11,936 nucleotides of DNA from contig DBCH01000062.1 in assembly GCA_002292955.1 (NCBI GenBank), positions 341 through 12,276 of the forward strand, written 5' to 3'. The stretch comes from Microbacteriaceae bacterium UBA963 (GTDB taxonomy: Bacteria > Actinomycetota > Actinomycetes > Actinomycetales > Microbacteriaceae). Below the pieces are notes generated by a model, which did no database searches, was not told the DNA's origin, and saw only the letters and a program-made list of their open reading frames with translations. This document shows positions 1 to 6,524 of this stretch, in pieces (the first letter of the stretch is position 1; each line of letters begins with the position of its first letter). The position numbers were made by a program, and so were the translations under genes.

Positions 1-73
1 GTGCCGCGCGAGCCGCCGACTCGAACGTGGCGATGGCGTCGGGCTGACCAACGAGCTGCTGCCAGACGTTCAC
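1..73 (-). CDS. holB: DNA polymerase III delta' subunit, N-terminal fragment (runs off the left edge)
   Basis: Only the first 24 codons are visible, starting from a GTG at 73. They read MNVWQQLVGQPDAIATFESA followed by ARAA. The aromatic-x-x-LVGQ-x-x-(A/V) opening followed by an alanine-rich helix is typical of the start of HolB, the delta' clamp-loader subunit of the AAA+ family, just before its Walker A region. The P-loop itself would lie beyond the left edge. The gene follows tmk with a 48-base gap on the same strand, and a topA-tmk-holB order is common in actinobacteria, which supports the call. Only a weak purine stretch (GGAG, 10 bases upstream) precedes the GTG, so coupling to tmk translation is plausible. 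The identity rests on a short stretch plus context. Confidence 0.72.
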   Translation of the reverse strand, partial: MNVWQQLVGQPDAIATFESAARAA

Positions 74-121
74 CTGCTCGATCTCCGTCTCGTTGCGCCC
101 TGTCTGCTCACGGTATTGAGG

Positions 122-739
122 CTATAGGAGGGCACCGACACGGTCGCGAATAACGTGGGCGATCTGGTCAATCTCTTGCGCGGCATCCACAACGAGGAAA
201 CGCTGAGGTTCGGCCGCCGCGAGCGCCAGGAATGCCGCGCGCACGCGCTCGTGAAAATCGTCGTGCTCGTTCTCCAGCCGATCAAACGTCTTGTGTTCTT
301 GTGCCAGTCGCTCACGGGCGACGTCTCCGGGGAGGTCGAGCAAAACCGTGAGATTGGGAATGAGGTCTCCCGTGGCCCATAGCGAAATGCGCTTGATCTC
401 TGCCGCGTCGAGCACGCGACCGGCGCCCTGGTAGGCCACCGAAGAATCGATGTAGCGATCTTGCACAACCACGTCGCCCCGCTCGAGTGCGGGGCGCACG
501 AGCGTGACGATGTGCTGGGCGCGGTCAGCGGCGTAGAGAAGTGCCTCGGCTCGCGGGTCGACCTCACCGCGGTGATGCAGCACGATCTCGCGCAGTGCGG
601 TGCCCACCTCGGTGCCACCCGGCTCACGCGTCGTCACCACGGTGCGACCCTGCTCAACAAGCCACTGCGTGAGCAGTCGCACCTGCGTGCTCTTGCCCGT
701 GCCGTCTCCGCCCTCGAAGGTGATGAACAAACCCGACAT
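122..739 (-). CDS. tmk: Thymidylate kinase (dTMP kinase)
   Basis: The 205-residue product is of usual length for bacterial dTMP kinases, which convert dTMP plus ATP to dTDP plus ADP in the cytoplasmic dTTP pathway. Visible motifs are the P-loop EGGDGTGKST (residues 9-18), the REPGGT loop that contacts substrate (38-43), the DRY segment DRYIDSSVAYQG (94-105), and a LID-like region with basic residues (about 142-156). The glycine-rich P-loop without arginine, together with basic residues in the LID, fits the bacterial (E. coli-like) type. The ATG at 739 lies 3 bases after the topA stop, so its ribosome site is inside the topA 3' end and it is probably co-transcribed and translationally coupled with topA. 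It ends in TAG at 122-124, upstream of holB. Confidence 0.96.
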   Translation of the reverse strand: MSGLFITFEGGDGTGKSTQVRLLTQWLVEQGRTVVTTREPGGTEVGTALREIVLHHRGEVDPRAEALLYAADRAQHIVTLVRPALERGDVVVQDRYIDSSVAYQGAGRVLDAAEIKRISLWATGDLIPNLTVLLDLPGDVARERLAQEHKTFDRLENEHDDFHERVRAAFLALAAAEPQRFLVVDAAQEIDQIAHVIRDRVGALL

Positions 740-742
740 TCG

Positions 743-3583
743 CTAGTCGCTATCCGTATCGGTGAAGGTGGGGCCCGTTGCCGGCGGCGTTGCCGTGCCC
801 GACTTCGCCATTCCCGTCTTCTTGGCCGCGGGCTTCTTGGCGGCCGTCTTCTTCGCCGCAGTCTTCTTGGGAGCGGCCTTCTTGGCCGTGGCGCGTCCGC
901 GTTTGGGCGCTGGGCCCTTGGCGCGCTTTTCGGCAAGAAGCTCAATGGCGCGGTCGTAGTTCACGTCTTCCACGCGCTCGGTGCGGGGAATAGTGGCGTT
1001 CGTTTCACCGTCTGTTACGTAGGCACCGAAGCGGCCGTCTTTGATCTTTACCGGCTTGCCGCTCACCGGGTCGGCGTCGAACTCAGCGAGCGCCGCCGAC
1101 GCACTGCGGGCACCGTACTTGGGCTGCGCAAAACGTTCGAGAGCACCCTCGAGCGTGATGTCGAAGATCTCTTGTTCCGTGTTGAGCGAACGCGTGTCGG
1201 TGCCCTTCTTCAGGTATGCCCCGTAACGACCGTTCTGCGAGGTGATCACCGTTCCCGACTCGGGATCGACCCCCACTTCGCGCGGCAGGTTGAGTAACCG
1301 CAGCGCCGTTTCCAAATCGATGGCACTCGGATCCATGTTCTTGAACAGCGACGCGGTGCGCTCCTTGGGTGCCTCGACCTTGGCCTTCTTCTTGGGCTTG
1401 GTCTCGATCACTTCGCCCGTCTCGGTGTCGACGACAATCTCGGGTTCGGCCACCGGCAGGTCGGCCTCTGGAGTGCGCTCGGTGACATAGGGCCCAAAGC
1501 GGCCGTCCTTGGCGAGCACCTCTTTGCCGTTGTCGGGGTTGACCCCCAGAACGCGGTCGCCGGCCACGGGGGCATCGATGAGTTCGCGGATCTTCTCTTC
1601 CGTGAGCTCGTCGGGGGCCATGTCGTCGGGCACATACACCTTGCGCGGGGGTGCGTCGGGGCCGGCGTCTTCGTCGGCCACTTCCACGTACTGGTTCGTG
1701 GGCCAGATGCGCAACACGTACTCACCAATCGTGACCGAGTTCAGCGTGCGCTTGTCGAGATCGCCCAGGTCTTGTGTCTGTCGCTCAAGCCCCGGATGCG
1801 CGTCCTTGCCAAAGAAGAAGCCCTGCAACCACGCTGCTCCGTCCGCTTTGCCGTCGGCGATGTGGTCGAGGTCGTCTTCCATCTCGGCCGTGAAGTCGTA
1901 GCTCACGAGGTCGTTGAAGCTTGCCTCCATGAGTTTGTTGACGGTGAAGGCAATCCAGGTGGGCACCATGGCCTGACCGCGGGATCGAACATAGCCGCGC
2001 TCTTGAATGGTGCCGATGGTGGCCGCGTAGGTGGACGGTCGGCCGATGCCAATCTCTTCCATCTTCTTCACCAGCGAGGCCTCGGTGTAGCGGGCGGGCG
2101 GCTGCGTCTCGTGGCCCTTGGCCTCCACGTCGGCCAGAACGAGCGACTGGCCCTCGGTCATGGCCGGCAGTTTGGCGTCTTCGGCCGCGTCGTTTGCCGG
2201 GGCGTCTTCTTCAATCGTCTCTTCGTAGGCGTTGAGGAATCCGCGGAACGTAATCACGGTTCCGCTCGCGCTGAACTCGGCAACCTCGGCTCCGGCGGGA
2301 GACGCCTCAACCGTAACCGTGGCCGTCTGGCCCTTGGCGTCGGCCATCTGCGAGGCCACCGTACGCTTCCAAATGAGCTCGTAAAGTTTGAGGTCTTCGC
2401 CGCGCAGAACGGACGAGAGTTCTGCGGGCGTCTTGAACGAGTCACCCGCCGGGCGCACCGCCTCGTGAGCTTCTTGAGCGTTCTTGTTCTTGCCGGCATA
2501 GAGGCGTGGGGCATCCGCCACCTGATCGGCCCCGTACATGGCGGTGGCCTGTGCTCGAGCCGCCGCAATCGCCTGGGCAGACAGCGCCGGCGAATCTGTT
2601 CGCATATAGGTGATGTAGCCGTTCTCGTAGAGGCGCTGTGCGATCGACATGGTCTGCTTGGACGAGAAGCGCAGTTTGCGAATGGCCTCCTGCTGCAGGG
2701 TCGACGTGGTAAACGGTGCCGCGGGCCGCTTGGTATAGGGCTTGGTCTCCATCTTGGTCACCGTGATTGGCGTACCCGCGGTGGCGATAGCCCCCACGAG
2801 CGACTGCGCTTCGGCTTCCGTGAGAACGCGATCGGTCTTGCCGGCCTTGAGCGCGCCCACCGAATCGAAGCTTGAGCCCTCGGCGATTGTCTTGCCACCA
2901 ACGCGCTTTAGTTTGCACTCAAACTGGGTGGCAATATCGGTCGAGGTGCCCACCGTGAGAAGCAGATCCCAGTAGCCGGCGGTGCGAAAAGCCATGCGCT
3001 CTTTTTCGCGATCAACCACAAGACGCGTGGCCACCGACTGCACCCGACCGGCAGAAAGCCCGCGGCCCACCATTCGCCACAGCACGGGCGACACGGCATA
3101 ACCGTAAAGGCGGTCCAGGATGCGGCGCGTCTCCTGCGCCTCCACCAGGTCCATGTCGACCTCGCGGGTGTTCTCGCGAGCGGCCTCAATGGCCTCCTTG
3201 GTGATTTCGTGGAACACCATGCGCCGCACGGGCACCTTGGGCTTGAGCACCTCAAGCAGGTGCCAGGCAATGGCCTCACCCTCGCGGTCCTCATCAGTGG
3301 CGAGGTAGAGCTCATCGGCATCCTTGAGGGCGCGCTTGAGTTCGGCCACCGTCTTCTTGCTGTATTCGCTCACCGAATAGTGGGGCGTGAACTTGTTGTC
3401 GACGTCAACGCCAAAAGCCTTCATGTAGCCGGTCTTGACCGCGGCGGGAAGGTCGGCGGGCACCGTGAGATCACGAATGTGACCCACGGATGCGAGCACG
3501 CTATAGTCGCCGCCCAAGTACTTACCAATGGTCTTGGCCTTGGCGGGTGACTCAACGATGACGAGCTTGCGGGTGGTCGACAA
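743..3583 (-). CDS. topA: DNA topoisomerase I (type IA), with lysine-rich C-terminal tail
   Basis: The 946-residue enzyme relaxes negative supercoils by transient single-strand cleavage. The N-terminal TOPRIM domain carries ESPAKAKTI (11-19) and the metal-binding D-x-D-x-E at D97, D99 and E101. The catalytic tyrosine is Y326 in YITYMRTDS. Three C-terminal repeat copies are readable as DGRFGPYV (about 693), NGRYGAYL (about 784) and DGRFGAYV (about 849), the actinobacterial C-terminal repeat type. There is only one cysteine, so the zinc fingers of E. coli TopA are absent. The last 55 residues form a basic tail with five KK doublets spaced exactly five residues apart (901-925). The start is TTG at 3583, chosen because a perfect AGGAGGA lies 5 bases upstream and the sequence STTRKLVIVESPAKAKTIG is the normal family start. 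It heads topA-tmk-holB. Confidence 0.97.
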   Translation of the reverse strand: MSTTRKLVIVESPAKAKTIGKYLGGDYSVLASVGHIRDLTVPADLPAAVKTGYMKAFGVDVDNKFTPHYSVSEYSKKTVAELKRALKDADELYLATDEDREGEAIAWHLLEVLKPKVPVRRMVFHEITKEAIEAARENTREVDMDLVEAQETRRILDRLYGYAVSPVLWRMVGRGLSAGRVQSVATRLVVDREKERMAFRTAGYWDLLLTVGTSTDIATQFECKLKRVGGKTIAEGSSFDSVGALKAGKTDRVLTEAEAQSLVGAIATAGTPITVTKMETKPYTKRPAAPFTTSTLQQEAIRKLRFSSKQTMSIAQRLYENGYITYMRTDSPALSAQAIAAARAQATAMYGADQVADAPRLYAGKNKNAQEAHEAVRPAGDSFKTPAELSSVLRGEDLKLYELIWKRTVASQMADAKGQTATVTVEASPAGAEVAEFSASGTVITFRGFLNAYEETIEEDAPANDAAEDAKLPAMTEGQSLVLADVEAKGHETQPPARYTEASLVKKMEEIGIGRPSTYAATIGTIQERGYVRSRGQAMVPTWIAFTVNKLMEASFNDLVSYDFTAEMEDDLDHIADGKADGAAWLQGFFFGKDAHPGLERQTQDLGDLDKRTLNSVTIGEYVLRIWPTNQYVEVADEDAGPDAPPRKVYVPDDMAPDELTEEKIRELIDAPVAGDRVLGVNPDNGKEVLAKDGRFGPYVTERTPEADLPVAEPEIVVDTETGEVIETKPKKKAKVEAPKERTASLFKNMDPSAIDLETALRLLNLPREVGVDPESGTVITSQNGRYGAYLKKGTDTRSLNTEQEIFDITLEGALERFAQPKYGARSASAALAEFDADPVSGKPVKIKDGRFGAYVTDGETNATIPRTERVEDVNYDRAIELLAEKRAKGPAPKRGRATAKKAAPKKTAAKKTAAKKPAAKKTGMAKSGTATPPATGPTFTDTDSD
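812..886 (-). repeat. 15-base periodic repeat encoding the TopA KKxAA tail
   Basis: On the plus strand, CTTCTT (AAGAAG, Lys-Lys) recurs at 818, 833, 848, 863 and 878, exactly 15 bases apart. The encoded pentads are KKAAP, KKTAA, KKTAA, KKPAA and KKTGM (residues 901-925 of TopA). This is a histone-H1-like basic DNA-binding tail. Such runs can expand or contract by slippage or recombination, so copy number may vary between strains. Confidence 0.85.
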
Positions 3584-3588
3584 GCGGT

Positions 3589-3595
3589 TCCTCCT
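3589..3595 (-). promoter_or_regulatory. Strong Shine-Dalgarno for topA (decides the TTG start)
   Basis: The minus strand reads AGGAGGA, then ACCGC, then TTG. This full anti-SD match with a 5-base spacer fixes the TTG at 3581-3583 as the topA start. Confidence 0.88.
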
Positions 3596-3605
3596 AGAAG
3601 TGATG

Positions 3606-3625
3606 GGTAACAGAGAGTCACCATA
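3606..3625 (-). promoter_or_regulatory. Weak topA promoter -10 and leader hairpin
   Basis: The 70-base gap between the TadE-like gene and topA holds TATGGT (minus strand, 3625-3620), which fits the actinobacterial TAnnnT -10 pattern. No convincing -35 is present. It would give a leader of about 30 bases. Directly downstream, GGTGAC-TCTCT-GTTACC (3622-3606) can form a six-pair stem with one G-U pair and a 5-base loop. It has no U-tract, so it is not an intrinsic terminator. The existence of a separate topA promoter is inferred from the gap and strong SD, and the hexamer alone is weak evidence. Confidence 0.3.
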
Positions 3626-3653
3626 CCCTGCGATTTTGGTTATTCGCGCTCAT

Positions 3654-4016
3654 TTAGTCCGGAGGTGGTCCGGCGTGAGCCCTCACCAGGCCCGTCCAGG
3701 TGCCTACCGTCACCCGAAGGGTGACGCGTGCATGCAAATCCGACACATCACACGACACCAACTCAAGTTGAGCATTCTCGGCGTGTCTTTGCGCGCGCGC
3801 ACACGCGTAGCCGGGCAGTCGGCCCGACAGGGTGTCGGCGGCATCAATGGCCGCGTGATCGACCACGGACTGGGCCCGCGACGCGGTGACCACGATTCTC
3901 GCGGCCGACAAAACAAGCACCCCCGCGATCAGGCACACACTCACGATTGACATGAGCATGAGGCCCGAAGACCCACGATCGGTTGAACGAGGCTGTGTGC
4001 TCACTGGGCTTGTCAC
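3654..4016 (-). CDS. TadE-like protein, 'helicase/secretion neighborhood' type (Rv3654c-like)
   Basis: The 120-residue product has a DRGSSG sequence followed by one strong hydrophobic helix (about residues 19-40) and then a small extracytoplasmic domain. That domain has two cysteines, in YACARA and LVSCDV, which could form a disulfide. This layout fits the TadE-like family encoded last in actinobacterial Tad clusters (Rv3654c in M. tuberculosis, named from memory). Unlike its neighbour it lacks the glutamate at +5 after the glycine of the pseudopilin motif, so processing by a prepilin peptidase is doubtful. The GTG start at 4016 was chosen because it overlaps the preceding stop as GTGA. An open frame extends further upstream (to 4109) but would overlap the TadE gene by 97 bases. 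A second GTG lies 12 bases downstream. Likely role: minor pseudopilin or assembly component of the Tad machine. Confidence 0.78.
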   Translation of the reverse strand: MTSPVSTQPRSTDRGSSGLMLMSIVSVCLIAGVLVLSAARIVVTASRAQSVVDHAAIDAADTLSGRLPGYACARAQRHAENAQLELVSCDVSDLHARVTLRVTVGTWTGLVRAHAGPPPD

Positions 4017-4363
4017 GGCGAGATGTCGCGAGGCGCGCACGCACGCACTACGGGAACCGCAAACCACGCGCGCACGCCGCCACCCGCGGGGGGCCGCACG
4101 GTGACACACGTCTCGCCGTCTGCACTCAGCATGTCCACCGTTGCCCCGGGCAGGTGTGCGAGAACGCGGTCGCGAACCTGCACCGGATCATCACCGCGAG
4201 CAAGCGCGCGCGCCGCCTGGTGTGCCGCCGTGGTGTGGGCGAGGGCGTCCCTTCCTAGGGCGATGCCTCCGACGACGAGCGCCAACACTGCGATGACCGC
4301 CGGCACCACGATGGCGAACTCGGCAGTGACCGAGCCGCCATCTGTGTTGCGCACCGAACCCAC
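4013..4363 (-). CDS. TadE-family minor pseudopilin
   Basis: The 116-residue product has a short basic N-terminus ending in Gly10, followed by SVTAEFAIVV and a hydrophobic helix to about residue 36. Glycine followed by glutamate at +5 and an aromatic at +6 (G10|SVTAEF) is the class III prepilin signal cleaved by TadV/CpaA-type peptidases. TadE-like pseudopilins help assemble Flp pili. The remaining 80 residues form a small outside domain with cysteines in ETCVTV and VRACAP. The start is GTG at 4363, sharing one base with the prepilin TAG stop (TAGTG), and it ends in TGA overlapping the next gene's GTG. It matches Rv3655c in position and type (from memory). The identity as TadE-like is secure from the N-terminus, while the C-terminal half gives no further clue. 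Confidence 0.85.
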   Translation of the reverse strand: MGSVRNTDGGSVTAEFAIVVPAVIAVLALVVGGIALGRDALAHTTAAHQAARALARGDDPVQVRDRVLAHLPGATVDMLSADGETCVTVRPPAGGGVRAWFAVPVVRACAPRDISP

Positions 4364-4539
4364 TAGCCGCCGATACCCAGCGCGCCCGTGATCACGTTGG
4401 TGAGCAGGCCCCGCACTCCGTCACCCTTGAGAATCATCACGAGCAACCCGGCGAATCCCACCGCGGCCATAGTGGCGATGGCGTACTCGGCCGTTGCCGC
4501 GCCCCGCTCGTTGCGCCACATGCCAATCAGCAATTTCAT
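4363..4539 (-). CDS. DUF4244/Flp-type prepilin (major pilin candidate, 58 aa)
   Basis: This short gene encodes 58 residues. It starts with MKLLIGMWRNERG, then AATAEYAIATMAAVGFAG and a hydrophobic helix, and ends in an 18-residue tail. G13|AATAEY has glutamate at +5 and tyrosine at +6, the exact Flp/class III prepilin processing motif, which would yield a mature pilin of about 45 residues. The family is DUF4244, the Flp-like pilin of actinobacterial Tad loci (Rv3656c-like). The ATG at 4539 has AAAGGAA 5 bases upstream, and the stop overlaps the TadE start by one base. It is preceded by a 134-base gap from the upstream F-protein gene, so the pilin may be expressed at a different level from the machinery genes. 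A prepilin peptidase gene is not in this window. Confidence 0.87.
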   Translation of the reverse strand: MKLLIGMWRNERGAATAEYAIATMAAVGFAGLLVMILKGDGVRGLLTNVITGALGIGG

Positions 4540-4614
4540 GTGTGTTCCTTTCTTTTGTATCCCTGAGGCGAATGTTCGAGCCCATGGTGCCCCAGCGCGT
4601 CATCACCGCGCATC

Positions 4615-4630
4615 CCGAGAGACGTCTCGG
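4615..4630. repeat. Inverted repeat between the F-protein gene and the prepilin gene
   Basis: CCGAGA-GACG-TCTCGG is a perfect 6-bp stem with a 4-base loop. It contains the 10-bp palindrome GAGACGTCTC. It sits in the 134-base spacer upstream of the prepilin. No T-run follows on the minus strand, so it is not a classical terminator. It could be an mRNA stem at a processing site or an operator, but the function is unknown. Confidence 0.45.
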
Positions 4631-4673
4631 TGGAGCGCGTTTGTGCCTGCCGGCTGTGCGGGGCATGCGCGCG

Positions 4674-5519
4674 TCAGCCCACAACGAGCGTGTCGCTGAC
4701 CACCGAACCCACGAGCGGAACGACGCCCCACAAAAGAAAGGCGGGCAGATAGCACGCGCCCACGGGTACGAGGATACGCTCGCCCAGTTCTCGTGCGGCA
4801 CGACGTTGGTCGGCAAAGCTTTTTGCCCGTTGGTCGTCGGCCAGGTTGTGTAGTGCGGATGACACCGAAACCCCTGCATGAGACGCCACGGTCAGCAGGT
4901 GGCCGCCCTGTTGTCGCGCCTGCTCCGGCGTTGACAATCCCACACTTGTCACAGCCCGCTCCGCAACGCGCACCGCACGACCGAGCGGCAAACCCGAACT
5001 GACAGCCACCGCCACGAGTTCACACCACAGACCGGGCGCTGCGTGGTAATCCGTTGCCCGCGCAATGAGCTTGCACATCCACAGCCACCCCAGTGCCGAC
5101 AGCACCGCGCCTCCCACCAGGCAGGCCAGCCCAAGTGCGCTCGAGAGAAGTGCCTCCATGACGTTGAAACCCAGGGCGCCTCCCAGCACAATCGATGCCA
5201 CCGGCACCAACATCACGATGCGGCGGGTAAGCAACGGTGCGGCGAGCGCAGACAGAATCTCCTCGTGCGCCGCCGCCACATCGCGCACGAGACACTGCAG
5301 TCGGCTCACGGTGCTGCTGAGTGGTGCGCCCGTGGCCACCGCTACGGCAAACACCGCCCGCGCATTCGGGTCGGGCAGTGTGCTCGCATCACGGGAGACG
5401 AGCGAGAGAACGTGGTGCGCCGGCACCCCCGCGCGCAACAGCAGAATCACCCGGTCCAACGAGGCGAGCGTCTGCTGGGCGGCTCGGCCGTGCTCTCGGC
5501 CAGAGTGCTTCTTGTTCAT
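4674..5519 (-). CDS. Type II secretion system F-family protein, apparent TadB-TadC fusion
   Basis: The 281-residue membrane protein likely forms the inner-membrane platform of the Tad pilus machine, docking the TadA ATPase. Residues 18-98 form a cytoplasmic helical segment with LLRAGVP, followed by two membrane helices (about 100-118 and 124-148). Residues 162-250 repeat the pattern with SSGLPLGRAV and HAGVSVSSAL. The end has DQRRAARELGERILVPVG, then a hydrophobic PAFLLWGVVPL segment and one terminal membrane helix, which is typical of T2SSF domains. Two F-like halves in one chain contrast with the separate tadB and tadC genes usual for Tad loci (Rv3658c and Rv3657c). The ATG at 5519 overlaps the tadA stop as ATGA, which decides the start over a longer open frame reaching 5792. 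Family is certain, while the fusion reading is inferred. Confidence 0.85.
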   Translation of the reverse strand: MNKKHSGREHGRAAQQTLASLDRVILLLRAGVPAHHVLSLVSRDASTLPDPNARAVFAVAVATGAPLSSTVSRLQCLVRDVAAAHEEILSALAAPLLTRRIVMLVPVASIVLGGALGFNVMEALLSSALGLACLVGGAVLSALGWLWMCKLIARATDYHAAPGLWCELVAVAVSSGLPLGRAVRVAERAVTSVGLSTPEQARQQGGHLLTVASHAGVSVSSALHNLADDQRAKSFADQRRAARELGERILVPVGACYLPAFLLWGVVPLVGSVVSDTLVVG

Positions 5520-6424
5520 GCCGGAACGACCGCCAACTCGCCGGCGCGAGTGGCCAGCGAGCCCATCTGGCTGATTGCCCGGCGGCCCGCAGTGCGATGC
5601 ACGTGAACCACGAGGTCGATGGCCACGGTGGTCAGCGCGGTGAGCGCCGACGCCGCTAATCCGTGTGCCTCGGCTAACGCCCGCAGCCGGGCAGGAACCT
5701 CCGCAAGTGAATTCGCGTGCAGGGTGATGCCTCCGCCGGAATGACCCGTGTTGAGGGCGGTGAGGAAGTCGAGCAGTTCGGGGCCGCGGCACTCCCCCAC
5801 CACCAAGCGATCGGGGCGCATGCGCAGGGCCTGCCTCACGAGCTCGCCCAGGCCGATGCCGCCCACCCCCTCACTGTTTGCTTGCCGCGCCTCGAGGCCG
5901 ACCACGCAGGGATGGCGCACGTCCAGCTCGGCCACGTCTTCGATGGTGACAATTCGTTGATCGTGCGACACCTCGCCCAAAAGGGCGGCGAGCAGGGTGG
6001 TCTTTCCCGACCCGGTTGCCCCGGTAATCAGCACGTTCTCGCGATTCGCGATTGCCGAGCGCAGGCGCTGTTCGATTTCGGAAGTCATCATTCCGTGACC
6101 CGCGAGGTCGGCGAGCGTCCATCCGCGCGTGCGAGGAATGCGGATGGCAAGTGACGTGCCCGAGCGAGATACCGGCGCCAGCACCGCGTGCACCCGCACC
6201 CCGTAATCCAAACGCGTGTCGGCGATGGGGGTCAGCTGGTCGATGTGACGACCACCTCGCGCGAGCAGTTCTTCGGCCAACGCTCGGGCCGCACTCTCGG
6301 AAACCTGGAAGCCGGCCACCGCGTGAAGCCCCGAATCGTCGTCAACCCACACGCCGGTGGCAGGAGAAACAAGCACGTCGGTGACCGTGGGGTTGGTCAT
6401 CAGTTCTTCGATTCGACGAAGCAT
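5516..6424 (-). CDS. tadA: Tad secretion ATPase (TadA/CpaF, GspE/VirB11 superfamily)
   Basis: The 302-residue hexameric ATPase would power assembly of the Flp-type pilus. It reads VTDVLVSPATGVWVDD (14-29), the start of the conserved CpaF N-terminal domain. Then come Walker A GATGSGKTT (135-143, K141), an Asp box with IED at 161-163, a Walker B RLVVGECRG (206-214), and a His box with GHSGGG and TLHANS (H228, H236). All catalytic elements are present. ATG at 6424 was chosen because it lies 7 bases after AGGG. ATG at 6442 is an alternative that adds 6 residues. The open frame reaching 6526 translates through a terminator hairpin and is not credible. The protein lacks the N-terminal helical extension of many homologues (Rv3659c is about 50 residues longer, from memory). 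It leads the Tad operon and overlaps the next gene by 4 bases. Confidence 0.92.
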   Translation of the reverse strand: MLRRIEELMTNPTVTDVLVSPATGVWVDDDSGLHAVAGFQVSESAARALAEELLARGGRHIDQLTPIADTRLDYGVRVHAVLAPVSRSGTSLAIRIPRTRGWTLADLAGHGMMTSEIEQRLRSAIANRENVLITGATGSGKTTLLAALLGEVSHDQRIVTIEDVAELDVRHPCVVGLEARQANSEGVGGIGLGELVRQALRMRPDRLVVGECRGPELLDFLTALNTGHSGGGITLHANSLAEVPARLRALAEAHGLAASALTALTTVAIDLVVHVHRTAGRRAISQMGSLATRAGELAVVPA

Positions 6425-6477
6425 GACCACACCCTGACGCATTCCCGGGTGACACGGGCCGATGCCCACGTGTTGGT

Positions 6478-6524
6478 GGAAAAAAGGAAGGCGGCACCGG
6501 ATGGGGGGAAACGGTGCCGCCTTC
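6478..6524 (-). terminator. Rho-independent terminator upstream of tadA, reading toward tadA
   Basis: On the minus strand a perfect 13-bp stem (GAAGGCGGCACCG, 12-base loop, CGGTGCCGCCTTC) is followed by C and then six T (6485-6480). This is a textbook intrinsic terminator. On the plus strand no T-run follows, so it acts in one direction only. It lies about 55 bases upstream of the chosen tadA start, where it would stop RNA entering the Tad operon from the acs side, or act as an attenuator in the tadA leader. Confidence 0.88.

Noticed and set aside
74..124. tmk and holB lie in the same reading frame, with 16 sense codons between the tmk TAG and the holB GTG, so stop read-through could make a fusion
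   Set aside because: An open run of 16 codons in one of three frames is likely by chance, and no read-through signal or stem-loop after the TAG is visible.
1772..2875. Long plus-strand open frame of 367 codons opposite topA
   Set aside because: It is an antisense shadow of strong third-position GC bias in topA. The product is rich in Gly, Arg, Leu and His and has no motif. The same holds for the 278-codon plus-strand frame at 461-1297.
3584..3653. Intrinsic terminator at the end of the Tad operon before topA
   Set aside because: The GGTGAC/GTTACC stem has no U-tract in the operon direction, so transcription may run on into topA.
5520..5792. Longer frame for the F protein, adding 91 residues
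   Set aside because: It would overlap tadA by 277 bases, is rich in Arg, His and Pro as expected of an out-of-frame shadow, and the ATGA overlap gives a clear start at 5519.
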